Source of the DNA: Deltaproteobacteria bacterium
GTDB lineage: Bacteria; Myxococcota_A; Polyangia; Polyangiales; Ga0077539
Assembly: GCA_016218725.1 (NCBI GenBank)
Contig: JACRDB010000154.1
Coordinates: forward strand, 28,946 to 92,945
DNA: 64,000 bases
Reading direction: 5' to 3'
Position numbers and translations under genes: made by a program. A model generated the notes under the pieces. It saw nothing but the letters and a program-made list of their open reading frames with translations, was not told the origin of the DNA and searched no databases. Below, piece after piece: positions 41,524-50,213 of this stretch. Each line of letters begins with the position of its first letter. Position 1 is the first letter of the stretch.

Positions 41524-42376
41524 AGGAGACGGTGAAGCCGTCCACCGTAGGGCCCCTGTGGGTATGGACGGCCCCGGGTTGTTGTAAGAACTCCGCGATG
41601 CGCCAGGGCCCCTCGGCGGCGCCGAGGCGGGCCCCGAGGTCCGGGTCGCCCTGGGGAAAGCCCTCGTCGGGGTCGAAGGGGGCGTACGTTACGTCGTGCG
41701 CGAGGAGCCGGCCGAGGGCCCTGCCGCCGCGGGCGAGGCAGGCGTCCTCGCGCTCCAGGACCAGCACCGCGGCGGCGTCCCAGGCCCCCGACGGGTCCGC
41801 GGCGGGCTGCACCCGGGCGCGCTGCCAGGCCGTGAGGAAGTTTCGCTGGAAGGCCACGCCCCCCACCAGGGCCGCGTCGATCTCACCCGATTCCAGGGCG
41901 AGGGAGGCCTCCTCCAGACATTGCAGGAACTGCCCCGTGCCCGGGTAGGTGGTGAGGTACCCGCCCTGGATGTTGAAATTGGCGCTGATGTGATACGCGG
42001 GCATGTTGGGCAGGCAACGGAAGGTGAGCAGCGGGTGGGCCTTGCGCATCCCCTGGCGGGTGAAGCGATCGAGGTCGAAGCGCCCCTCGGTGACCGAGGC
42101 GTCGAGCACCGGGACGATGTCCTCAAGCTCGAAGCCCAGCCACGCGATGGAGAGGTAGAGCCCCGCGCGGGGGCCGAGCTGTTCAGCGCGGAGGCCCGCG
42201 GCCTCCAGGGCACGGCCCGCGGCGGTGACCGCGAGGTCGTCCTGGCGGCCCATGTATTTGCGGCTCTTGCGCACCTTGAGCCAGGGCGTCGGGTCGCACT
42301 CTACGTCCGGGGCTCCAGGCCCGAGGCCCACGCGCCCGGCGGCGGAGAGCACCACGCGGTGGGGAAGGGCGCTCAA
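41501..42376 (-). CDS. KS-like protein lacking the active Cys (chain-length-factor-like)
   Basis: 291 residues, about 120 shorter than a full ketosynthase. It has the thiolase-fold N-terminal half (VVLSAAGRVGLGPG, DDLAVTAAGRALEAAGL, LESGEIDAALVGGVAFQRN), but the nucleophile region reads TTYPGTGQFLQCLEE, with Tyr where an active KS has Cys, and the HGTGT and second-His blocks are absent. By analogy with chain-length factors it may pair with the active KS to set or bind the chain; this is inference. The TTG start overlaps the dehydratase stop by four bases, with GGAG upstream. Its stop lies in the right 28-bp repeat. Confidence 0.82.
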   Translation of the reverse strand: MSALPHRVVLSAAGRVGLGPGAPDVECDPTPWLKVRKSRKYMGRQDDLAVTAAGRALEAAGLRAEQLGPRAGLYLSIAWLGFELEDIVPVLDASVTEGRFDLDRFTRQGMRKAHPLLTFRCLPNMPAYHISANFNIQGGYLTTYPGTGQFLQCLEEASLALESGEIDAALVGGVAFQRNFLTAWQRARVQPAADPSGAWDAAAVLVLEREDACLARGGRALGRLLAHDVTYAPFDPDEGFPQGDPDLGARLGAAEGPWRIAEFLQQPGAVHTHRGPTVDGFTVSFTVEVPP

Positions 42377-42849
42377 AGGAGCTCCGGGCGCGGGTCCAGG
42401 GTGCGGGTCCAGACCTGATACAGCGCGCGGCGCTGGGCGTGGACGGCCTCGCTGTCGATGGCGCGGAGCATGAACGTAAGAGACGCCTGAGCCGCTCTCT
42501 CCGTGCCCACCCAGGCCTCGGCGTCCACGCGGGCTGCGGCGTCCATCACCTGGGCGGCGGCGACCCGCAGGTCCAGGAGGTCCCCGGCCCAGACGGGCGC
42601 GTGGAAGCGCGCGCGATCAATGGACACCAGCACCGCCCGGCGGAGGGGGGCGTCCCGGCGGTTGGTGCTCACCTCCAGGAGGAAGCCCGCGAGCTGGGCC
42701 AGGGCCTCGATGATGAGCACGCCAGGGAACAGCGGGTGCTCCGGGAAATGGTCATGGAGCACGCCCTCGGTCAGGGTCACGCCCTTCACTCCCCGGGCCC
42801 GCTCCCCGGGGACGAACTCCGTCACGCGATCCACCAGGAACCACCGCAT
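42373..42849 (-). CDS. FabZ/FabA-like hotdog dehydratase
   Basis: 158 residues from ATG 42849 (MRWFLVDRVTEFVPGERARG). Catalytic His lies in HDHFPEHPLFPGV and the acidic partner in IIEALAQLAG, the FabZ-type motif; it would dehydrate 3-hydroxyacyl-ACP. First gene of the operon. The frame stays open upstream to 42954, but that stretch (MPCCVILAGFP...) does not look like the family, so the shorter start is preferred; no strong ribosome site marks either. Confidence 0.88.
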   Translation of the reverse strand: MRWFLVDRVTEFVPGERARGVKGVTLTEGVLHDHFPEHPLFPGVLIIEALAQLAGFLLEVSTNRRDAPLRRAVLVSIDRARFHAPVWAGDLLDLRVAAAQVMDAAARVDAEAWVGTERAAQASLTFMLRAIDSEAVHAQRRALYQVWTRTLDPRPELL

Positions 42850-43155
42850 CGCGATCGGCGACAGTACCACCAGGGCGCCGGGAGCGGCGAAGGGACAAGG
42901 TCCGGTGGCAGTGACTTGCAGAGGAAATCCTGCCAGAATCACACAGCATGGCATGGGCGGGCTTGACAGCGCAAATTAGGGGGGGGTATAACTCCGTCGG
43001 CGAGCAATGCTGGAGCTCTGGCCCTTCGGTGACCATGCAGAGCTTAGGGAGGCACGGAAGTTGACAGGCGGGCGAAAAGATTCCATGGGATCGGTCAGCT
43101 TGGCCGACGTCCAGAGGACGAGAAAATGCCAGTCTTCGTGCGGAATGGCGGGGTG
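42850..43155. other. divergent intergenic region
   Basis: About 306 bases between the dehydratase gene and the FG-GAP lipoprotein gene. It is less GC-rich than its surroundings. A good plus-strand promoter lies at 42963-42992 and a second TTGACA near 43062 has no clear -10. No gene is supported. Confidence 0.55.
42963..42992 (+). promoter_or_regulatory. sigma-70-like promoter
   Basis: TTGACA (42963-42968), an 18-base spacer with a G-run, and TATAAC (42987-42992). It is the best consensus match in the window and points toward the FG-GAP lipoprotein gene at 43156, leaving a leader of about 155 bases. Confidence 0.55.
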
Positions 43156-44826
43156 ATGACCGCTCATCGTTCGGCGATCCTCGTGTTTGTGGCCCAGGGC
43201 GTGCTCGCGGGGTGTTCCTCGACGCTCGACCGGACGAACGGCGGGGGCATGGACGGCGGTCGGGCGATGGACGTCTCTACCGCAGATGACGGCTCCGTGG
43301 ACGAGGGGGCCGCCCCCGACCTTCCGCCGCCGCTTCCGAGGTCCACCACGACGCGGCTCGTAGCCCCATACAGCGGCTCCATTGCCGGTTCGCGGCGACC
43401 GACCTTCCGTTGGCAGCAGTCCGCGTCGGAGGTGACGCAGCGGCTCCAGGTCTGCCCGGACCGGGACTGCCAGCGGATCACCTACGAGGCGATCGCCACG
43501 GGCGGCGTGCACCAGGTGAGCCAGGCGCTGCCAATCGGGGTCAATTTCTGGCGGGTGCTGGAGTCCAGCGACGGCCCCTGGCGTACGTCGGCCACCTGGC
43601 CGGTGCGCATTCGGGCGGGCAGTGGGACCGCGGACACCCAGTACGGCGCAGGCCGCTTCCTGGACTTCGACGGCGACGGACGCGCGGACATCACGTCGCG
43701 ATCGTACAGCTTCCCCTCCTGGACCCCCGGTCCCTGGTGCGTATGGTACTCGCCTGTCAGCCCCGGGACCCCTCCCATGACGCGGTGGTCCCCAGCGCCG
43801 CCGCTGACGAGAGACGCCGCGCCCTTCAGGACCTACGGCTTCGACCTCGACGCGGACGGAATCATGGATCTGTCCCAGGTGGTGAGCTGCTTCAACCCGG
43901 CCTGCGGAGCCGATCGGCCGGCGTGGTTCGGCGCTTATCCCGGGAGCCGGGAGCGGCAGGCCCGCAGGACCGGCACCAGCGCAGTGGTCGCAGGCAGCCG
44001 TGACATGTGGCTCGTGGGAGACCTCGACCGTGACGGGTGGCTCGATCGCGTGATTCAGAGTAACGAACTGCCCGGCTCGCAGGACACCATCGCGATTCAC
44101 TTCGGAGGACCCGGGCCCACTCGAACGCAGCGGCTGCTCAGCGTTGACCCGCGCTCCGCTACAATGGTGGTCGGCGATGGTGATCTTGATGGCGATGGTC
44201 AAGGGGACCTCCTCATCGCAAGCCACCCAGACCGCTTTGCCCCGCATTCGATTTCGCTATTCTTGAGCTCCCATTCGGAGCCCTGGGGCTACGCGCAGAG
44301 GTTGGACATGCCTGGAGGTATCTTTGTCGCAGAGTCGCTTCTGATCAACGCAGATCTTGATTGGGATGGAAGTTCGGATGGGGTGGTTGCATACTTAGAC
44401 AACACGCTAACTCCCCGCATGGTCTCATTCTATTACAGGGTCGCTTGGCATGGCCTAGAAGTTCGTTCAACGGAATTGTCTGGATTGATCAGCAGAGGAT
44501 CTGTCCTGGAACCTGGTGACTTCGACGGAGATGGTCGAGACGAATTGATCGCAATAGCGAGCGATAGGGCACGGATGAATGTTCTGCTCTTCGACCTGCG
44601 AATGGAGCGGAGTCGCCAGGTCTTCACGCGTGAGATCTCTCCAACGCAGTATTATCGGCTTGAACTGCCGCGAGACACAAGCGGAAGTGGCCGCGAAGAG
44701 TTCCTGATTGACTGGCTCGAGGGCGAATCGGGAGATGGCATCGCGATCCTTTCTCACGTTCAGATGGATCGCAGTTCGGATGCGAATGAAGTGCGTCAGC
44801 TTGGTTGTCAATTCACTGGAAGTTGA
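43156..44826 (+). CDS. FG-GAP/VCBS lipoprotein with composition shift
   Basis: 556 residues. MTAHRSAILVFVAQGVLAGC is the lipoprotein signal; a short acidic linker and a sandwich-like domain (RPTFRWQQSASEVTQRLQVC) precede propeller blades with DFDGDGRAD, DLDADGIMD, DLDRDGWLD, DLDGDGQGD and DFDGDGRDE. The first 330 codons are GC-rich like neighbouring genes. From about 44150 codons turn clearly AT-richer, with no frame break. An ATG at 43126 would extend the start by ten residues without a better ribosome site. The next gene starts five bases after the stop. Confidence 0.85.
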   Translation: MTAHRSAILVFVAQGVLAGCSSTLDRTNGGGMDGGRAMDVSTADDGSVDEGAAPDLPPPLPRSTTTRLVAPYSGSIAGSRRPTFRWQQSASEVTQRLQVCPDRDCQRITYEAIATGGVHQVSQALPIGVNFWRVLESSDGPWRTSATWPVRIRAGSGTADTQYGAGRFLDFDGDGRADITSRSYSFPSWTPGPWCVWYSPVSPGTPPMTRWSPAPPLTRDAAPFRTYGFDLDADGIMDLSQVVSCFNPACGADRPAWFGAYPGSRERQARRTGTSAVVAGSRDMWLVGDLDRDGWLDRVIQSNELPGSQDTIAIHFGGPGPTRTQRLLSVDPRSATMVVGDGDLDGDGQGDLLIASHPDRFAPHSISLFLSSHSEPWGYAQRLDMPGGIFVAESLLINADLDWDGSSDGVVAYLDNTLTPRMVSFYYRVAWHGLEVRSTELSGLISRGSVLEPGDFDGDGRDELIAIASDRARMNVLLFDLRMERSRQVFTREISPTQYYRLELPRDTSGSGREEFLIDWLEGESGDGIAILSHVQMDRSSDANEVRQLGCQFTGS

Positions 44827-44831
44827 GAGAA

Positions 44832-47372
44832 ATGGACGCCGCCGAGATCGCGATCAACATTCAACAACTTGAGGTGGCGCTCCTTCGCGCGCTACGTCAG
44901 AGTCCCATTTGCCTGAGCAATCAATTTCCACTTGTTATGGAGCTTCGGACAGTTCCGAATCCATCGCTTGGAATTCAGATCATGGCTGGCGGAACGTGGA
45001 TGTTCTCTGAATACTTGCCGCGCGGCCTGAGTTTCTGGCGGGGGACCGACACCGTCCCACTTCGCTTCAACGTGCCTCCAAGTCGCCCGTCGGATCCGCA
45101 GGGCGGCACCGCGCAGGTGATCCTGCGTGGTCCCGTAATCCGGGGCCGACTCGATATCCAGTTCAAGGTCGTGCAGGTCGTGAACGGTCTCCCGGTTCCG
45201 CCTCCCACGGCGGGTCAGGAGGCCCCCGTGACTTTCTCCATGGTGCTCTCCCCAAGGTTGATCCATCTCGGCCAGGATGTCCTGACGCTCGCTGTTGATT
45301 CCTTCGGCTACACACCCAACCCAGGCGCGAGCACTCCAGGAGCTTCGTTGTACGCTGAACTTGTCTCCTACGGACCTGGAGGGAGCGAGTCCGGCCAACT
45401 TGCAACGCCGGAAAATCGCCCTCTCCTGGACGTGCTGGCCACCATCCGAAGCACCATCATGGGCACTCCGCTGCCGCTCCCTTCGCTGACGAACCTGCTG
45501 CAGCAGGCCATCCCAGGCTTCGGAGACGCTGACGAGTTCGTGATGCGGCAGATGAATTCGGCGCTGTCCCTTGATCGGAACCGCTCGTTCCTCCTGTTGA
45601 GGCAGGAGTACGCCTCGCAGGGAGAGTGGTCCTTTGATTTCCTCCGGCTGTCGCTGCGGGCGATCTTCGGAGATCGAACGGAGGAGGTGGCGCTCGCCGA
45701 GGCCGCGGGCCGAGCGCAACGACAACGCGAGCAGTGGGAGCGATTCCTCGCGGGGACGGAGCTCCTCGTCCAACCCTCCACCTCGGAGCTCGCGCGGGTG
45801 TTCACCTCGGGCGGCCTGGTTGAAAGACTCATGCACGACATTTTTCGTGCTGGAGCCAGAGGGAGGCGGGATGTTCGAATCAATGCCTTCCCTTACCGTC
45901 CAGGCATCACCGGATGGGTTGATGGGGCGCTCCATTTGGAGATAGACCTCACAGTTCTTAATGTATGTCCTGCACATAGGGGGATAATAAGTCGGGACAT
46001 TGACGTCGCAATTGAGCTCACACTTCGTCTGAGTATCGAGGGATCGCCTGGTTCTCAACAACTCAGACTTGATGTGAATTTCGATTGGCATTCTAATCGG
46101 GCACAGTTGCTTTTGTGTGGCTTTGCAACAGCCCTAGAGTTTCCATTTGAGAGCATTCAGAACTTTGTACTTTCCCTCACTGTTGTTGGCCTCTCGTTTA
46201 GTTTGTTTTTCATCAATGGACATATGTCACGATTGGCTGCAGGATTGACTACGGCGGGAATTTTCGTGACCGCCGTAACTGCCGGAACGCTGATTGCGGC
46301 GAGCGACGCCGCAAATAGAGCCGCTGATGCGATTGCGATACCTCCTCTGGAGAGAGTTGATCGACATAGTTTTGTGCTGCGGCTTCCCGTTCCAACTCAA
46401 GTTGGCTCACCCATACCGCAGGGATTGGCCGCGGACCTGAGCATGGTCCCCGACCCGAGGGGTCTCTCGATGGCCACCTCCCTCCGGAGGCCGATGCTGG
46501 AGGCGCCCGCATCCCTGGTACTAGGTCGAACTATTGACGAATTCTCCTTGGAATCTGATGATCGTTGTCGTCCAATTTTTGAAGCGTCCTTTTATGTGTT
46601 GAATCGCGGAGGAAGTCCGTTACTGGTTTGTATTCCCGTCGTTGTTGTTGAGTTTTCAGGGCTTCGACTACCATTGACTACACAAATTTTCTTTCGAATC
46701 AGAGGTGCGGCGGGACGACTTCCCCTCCCTCCTGAACGCTTGATCCAATCAGTAAGTGATCTCCTAAATCCAACCACGGCGGGTGTACGGTTGAATCCAT
46801 CAACCAGTCGCCGTATTGCCTCGTGGATGAGCATTCCCGCTCCGGAAATGGGAGTGGAGGTGTATCCCGACGAGATTTTGGAGATCACTGTCACCTTGGA
46901 TCCCGCGGAGGTACCAGTCCTTCTGCGAAGTGTTGGTCTGATCATCGTTACCGTGATTTCGAGTGCGGGTGTTGTCGTGACGAGGCGCGCGACTCCATTC
47001 AGACAAATTGGTTCTCTTACTCCAGAGCAACTCACTGCTCACGCAGAGAGATGCCAGATGATCGCAGCCGCCCGGGAGGCGGCCCTCATCGAGCGCGCCC
47101 TGGCGCAGCCACGCGTCGGGCCTCGTGGCCCCTTCGACCTCGCGGCGCTGGATGAGGCTCTGCTGGTGCCGGCCTCGCGGCCCGAGAGGTTCGGCGGGGA
47201 CCTCCGTGGTGTGGAGGCTCTCCTCGCTCAAGGGAGGCCGGACCAGGCAGCGAAGGGGTTCGGACTGGAGGCCGTCGCTCGGGACGGGCGCTCTCTTGGC
47301 GAGTTGCTGGCGCTGGACCTGTACCAGAGACAGGGTGACCTCGCGCAGGCGGGGCGCCGTCGGGGAGCGTAG
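44832..47372 (+). CDS. large protein of unknown function, mosaic composition
   Basis: 846 residues with no signal peptide. I do not recognise a family. Long beta-rich segments (QFPLVMELRTVPNPSLGIQI, GRLDIQFKVVQVVNGL, LEIDLTVLNVCPAHRG) flank a helical part around residues 230-350 with a charged stretch ARAQRQREQWERF. Near residues 450-500 come two probable membrane segments (NFVLSLTVVGLSFSLFFING and LTTAGIFVTAVTAGTLIAAS). The end is helical and GC-rich (AAREAALIERALAQPRVG). GC content alternates: low at 44830-45050, higher to about 45890, low to 46400, a short high patch, low to 47040, then high. It is five bases after the FG-GAP gene and 100 bases before the possible shell-protein gene. Confidence 0.75.
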   Translation: MDAAEIAINIQQLEVALLRALRQSPICLSNQFPLVMELRTVPNPSLGIQIMAGGTWMFSEYLPRGLSFWRGTDTVPLRFNVPPSRPSDPQGGTAQVILRGPVIRGRLDIQFKVVQVVNGLPVPPPTAGQEAPVTFSMVLSPRLIHLGQDVLTLAVDSFGYTPNPGASTPGASLYAELVSYGPGGSESGQLATPENRPLLDVLATIRSTIMGTPLPLPSLTNLLQQAIPGFGDADEFVMRQMNSALSLDRNRSFLLLRQEYASQGEWSFDFLRLSLRAIFGDRTEEVALAEAAGRAQRQREQWERFLAGTELLVQPSTSELARVFTSGGLVERLMHDIFRAGARGRRDVRINAFPYRPGITGWVDGALHLEIDLTVLNVCPAHRGIISRDIDVAIELTLRLSIEGSPGSQQLRLDVNFDWHSNRAQLLLCGFATALEFPFESIQNFVLSLTVVGLSFSLFFINGHMSRLAAGLTTAGIFVTAVTAGTLIAASDAANRAADAIAIPPLERVDRHSFVLRLPVPTQVGSPIPQGLAADLSMVPDPRGLSMATSLRRPMLEAPASLVLGRTIDEFSLESDDRCRPIFEASFYVLNRGGSPLLVCIPVVVVEFSGLRLPLTTQIFFRIRGAAGRLPLPPERLIQSVSDLLNPTTAGVRLNPSTSRRIASWMSIPAPEMGVEVYPDEILEITVTLDPAEVPVLLRSVGLIIVTVISSAGVVVTRRATPFRQIGSLTPEQLTAHAERCQMIAAAREAALIERALAQPRVGPRGPFDLAALDEALLVPASRPERFGGDLRGVEALLAQGRPDQAAKGFGLEAVARDGRSLGELLALDLYQRQGDLAQAGRRRGA

Positions 47373-47472
47373 GGCAACACGCTGGCGCGGCTTTTTTCAA
47401 GACCTGATGAGGAGCGCGAGTATGAAGACACGCGACGACGGGTGTAGCTGTTCAACCAAGGGAGGTAGCGTG

Positions 47473-48501
47473 ATGGGCAAGGAGAGTTCGCCGTTTGCAC
47501 CGAGTTCGGGGTTCATCAGCGCGAGGGATGCGCTCTGGCAGGAGCCTTCTTTTGGCAAGGGCGCTGACGCGCTGGACCTCTCGCAGACGGTGTTCCACCC
47601 CGGGAACCTGAGCCGGGCGGCGGAGCTCCTCCAGGCGCTGCCTCTGGTGAAGGGCGCACCGGTGCAGGTTGACGTAGGGGACGGGGCGCTCACTGCGACG
47701 GTGCTCAAGCTCACCCGGAAGAACGCCGCCGCCTCGGGCGCCGCGAGCTACATCTACACGGACCTCACAACGCTCTTGAACGAGGGCCCGAAGGCGCAGG
47801 CGGACCCCACCCCTCCCTTGACCACGGAGCTGCCCTTCGTGAGGCTGGGCCTCCGCGTGGCGGCGCCTCGAGTGGACTCCACGGTGGCGCCCTCGGCCTC
47901 CAAGGACGCGGCGGCGTGGCGCGTCGAGGCGAGCGCGACGGAGCTCCTCGCGGAGCTGGACAAGGGCCTGGGGCAGAACCTGGTAGACGGCCCCAACACG
48001 GTGTTCAAGGGACTCCCGACGCTCTCCACCGCAGCCACCGGCGTGCCGGTGAACTTCGCGGACGCCGCGGTGCGGCTCCTGACGCAGACCCTGGCGACGG
48101 GGCGCGGCGCGGGCGAGGGCGGCCAGTGCCTCCTGGGCAACGAGGACGCGTTGCGCTCCCTCGCCCTGAGCGCCACGAGCCAGACCAACGGCGCCTGTGG
48201 CTGGCGTGAGGACGCCCGCACGGGGCTGTGGGTGTTCCATTTCATGGGAACGCCCTTCTACCGGGTGAACACCGCCAACGCGGGGGCCACCACCACTCTC
48301 TATGCGGCGAACCTGGGTCCCACGGGGCTCCAGCTCGTGCACGCCTACGGCTCTGCGCAGACCTTCGGTCTCCAGGTGGACGAGGAGCCCACGCAGACGA
48401 GCACCGCCACCCGCGGTCTGGTGGTCCACGGGGCCTGGTGCCTCGCGCTCTGGGAGCCGAGGGCGCTACGACACTTCGCCAACCTCACGTTCACGCCCTG
48501 A
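47473..48501 (+). CDS. possible HK97-fold shell (capsid/encapsulin-like) protein
   Basis: 342 residues. Start chosen at 47473, where AGGGAGGT lies about seven bases upstream; 47422 is open but has no such site. From memory, the second half follows the plan of HK97-fold major capsid proteins: NTVFKGLPTL, a long helix (DAAVRLLTQTLATG), LLGNEDALRSL, then a WVFHFMGTPFYRV strand pair, YAANLG and a terminal LVVHGAWCLALWEPRALRHFANLTF. No portal, protease or tail gene is nearby, so if correct it is a standalone shell as in encapsulins. The family match is weak and based on pattern only; it could be another beta-rich protein. Composition is normal GC-rich. Confidence 0.5.
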   Translation: MGKESSPFAPSSGFISARDALWQEPSFGKGADALDLSQTVFHPGNLSRAAELLQALPLVKGAPVQVDVGDGALTATVLKLTRKNAAASGAASYIYTDLTTLLNEGPKAQADPTPPLTTELPFVRLGLRVAAPRVDSTVAPSASKDAAAWRVEASATELLAELDKGLGQNLVDGPNTVFKGLPTLSTAATGVPVNFADAAVRLLTQTLATGRGAGEGGQCLLGNEDALRSLALSATSQTNGACGWREDARTGLWVFHFMGTPFYRVNTANAGATTTLYAANLGPTGLQLVHAYGSAQTFGLQVDEEPTQTSTATRGLVVHGAWCLALWEPRALRHFANLTFTP

Positions 48502-48577
48502 CCTCCGCCAGGGCCTCCCGTCGCCAGACCCCGCGCCTCGCCACCAAGGCACACCCCTTGCGTGGGGCAGCGCCACA

Positions 48578-50179
48578 ATGAACCGCCATTCACTCGTGGC
48601 CCTGGCGCTCCTCGCGGGCTGCGGCGACCCTCCCGCCCCTCCACCCCCGCCCTCGCCGCCCCCGGGCCCTCCGCCTCGCCTCCTGGCGCCGTGGTCTGGC
48701 GCGCTCCTTGGTGGAGGGCGCCTCACCCTGCGCTGGACGGGGGAGGGCGCCGCCCGGGTGACCCTGTGCCGCGGGGCCAGCGCATGCACCGAGCGCCGCA
48801 CCCTGGACGCCAACGGAGGCTCCCTCGCCCTGACCCAGACCCTCCCTCGGGGGACCTGGTCCTGGCGCGTCACCCGCAACGGCCGGGACAGCGCCACCTG
48901 GCGCTTCACTGTCACGGGGAGCGCCGAGCGCGCCCAGCACCTCGGGGTGCGCGGGGACCTCGACGGCGACGGCCGCACGGAGCTCCTGGTGGGCGCCCCG
49001 GGCGCCGACGGAGGCCGCGGCCGGGTGTGGGTACTCGTCGCGGCAGAGCCCCAACGCGCGCTCACCCACGACGCCGAGCGCGCGTCCTTCGGGGGCTCCG
49101 TGGCCCACGTCGGGGACCTCGACGGGGACGGCTTCACGGATGCCGCCCTCGGAGCGCCCGGAGCCCAGGTGGTGAGGGTCTACCGCGGAGGTCCCTCTGG
49201 CCTCGCGGAGAGCCCCTGGGTGACGCTCGCGAACCCGGAGCCCGGGGCCTCGGGTTTCGGTACCGCCGTGGCGGGCGTGGGCGACCTCGATGGTGATGGC
49301 TATGGAGAGCTCGCCGTGGGCTCGCCCTTCGTAAGCGCCTCCACGGGCCGGGTGTACCTCTGGAGGGGGCGCCCGGACGCGCTGCCTGCTACGCCAGACA
49401 AGGCCCTGGACGGTCCCGGGGGCACCGCGGGCCTCTACGGCGGTGACCTCACCGGCGCCGGGGACCTCGACGGAGACGGCCTCGGGGAGCTCGTGGTGGG
49501 CGCCTACCGCGCCAACTCCGTGGCCGGCGCGGTGTACGTCTACCGCGGGCGCCGGGACCTCGCGACGCTCACCCTGGACCGCACCCTGGGCGGCGCGGAG
49601 GGCACCGGGAGCTACTTCGGCGAGCGCGTGGCGGGCGCCGGAGACCTCGACGGAGACGGCTTCCCGGAGCTCGCCGTGGGCGCGCCCAACACCGGTCGGG
49701 GCCTCGGTCGGGTGTACCTCTTCCGTGGTGGCTCCGACGGCTTCGACCCCATGGCGTCGCGCGTCCTGGACCCACCCGAAGGCGCCAGCGGGTCCTTTGG
49801 CGGCGCCCTCGGGGTCCACGGGGACGTGAACGGCGACGGGCTCACGGACCTGGTGGTGGGCGCCCCGGCCTCGCAGCGCCGCGCCGGGAGGGTGGTGCTC
49901 TTCGTGGGCCGCGCTGGGGCTCCCCCCGAGGGGCCCGGGGCCGTACTGGAGTCCATGAGCGCGCTCGGCGCCGAGGCCGGCCACGCCCTCGCAGCAAACG
50001 GTGACCACGACGGCGACGGCGTCGATGACCTCGCCGTGGGCGTCCCCCAGGCCCGCGAGGCGAGAGGCCTGGTGCAACTCGTTCGAGGCCGTACCAACGC
50101 GCTCCCGAGCGGGCCTGGGGTGAGCTTCGAGCCCGCTGTAGAAGGTGAAGCAGCCGTCGGTTCAGCGCTAGCGCGGTGA
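48578..50179 (+). CDS. FG-GAP (integrin-alpha-like) propeller lipoprotein
   Basis: 533 residues. MNRHSLVALALLAGC is a compact lipoprotein signal followed by a 25-residue Pro-rich linker and a short beta sandwich (RLLAPWSGALLGGGRLTLRW). Seven regular FG-GAP blades follow, each with a calcium loop: DLDGDGRTE, DLDGDGFTD, DLDGDGYGE, DLDGDGLGE, DLDGDGFPE, DVNGDGLTD and DHDGDGVDD, with conserved VGAP and FG turns. Seven blades make a complete propeller. Surface binding role; ligand unknown. Codon use is normal for the window, unlike the two mosaic genes upstream. Confidence 0.9.
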   Translation: MNRHSLVALALLAGCGDPPAPPPPPSPPPGPPPRLLAPWSGALLGGGRLTLRWTGEGAARVTLCRGASACTERRTLDANGGSLALTQTLPRGTWSWRVTRNGRDSATWRFTVTGSAERAQHLGVRGDLDGDGRTELLVGAPGADGGRGRVWVLVAAEPQRALTHDAERASFGGSVAHVGDLDGDGFTDAALGAPGAQVVRVYRGGPSGLAESPWVTLANPEPGASGFGTAVAGVGDLDGDGYGELAVGSPFVSASTGRVYLWRGRPDALPATPDKALDGPGGTAGLYGGDLTGAGDLDGDGLGELVVGAYRANSVAGAVYVYRGRRDLATLTLDRTLGGAEGTGSYFGERVAGAGDLDGDGFPELAVGAPNTGRGLGRVYLFRGGSDGFDPMASRVLDPPEGASGSFGGALGVHGDVNGDGLTDLVVGAPASQRRAGRVVLFVGRAGAPPEGPGAVLESMSALGAEAGHALAANGDHDGDGVDDLAVGVPQAREARGLVQLVRGRTNALPSGPGVSFEPAVEGEAAVGSALAR

Positions 50180-50189
50180 GCCGCTGGGG

Positions 50190-50213
50190 AGATCGTTCGT
50201 AGGCGAACGATTC
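50190..50213. terminator. hairpin between convergent genes
   Basis: ATCGTTCG-TAGG-CGAACGAT (50192-50211) is a perfect 8-bp stem with a 4-base loop in the 32-base gap between the convergent FG-GAP and Sel1 genes. It lacks a T-run, so intrinsic termination in either direction is uncertain. Confidence 0.5.

Noticed and set aside
43156..48501. Prophage remnant
   Set aside because: Apart from one possible capsid-like fold there is no integrase, terminase, portal, tail or lysis gene.
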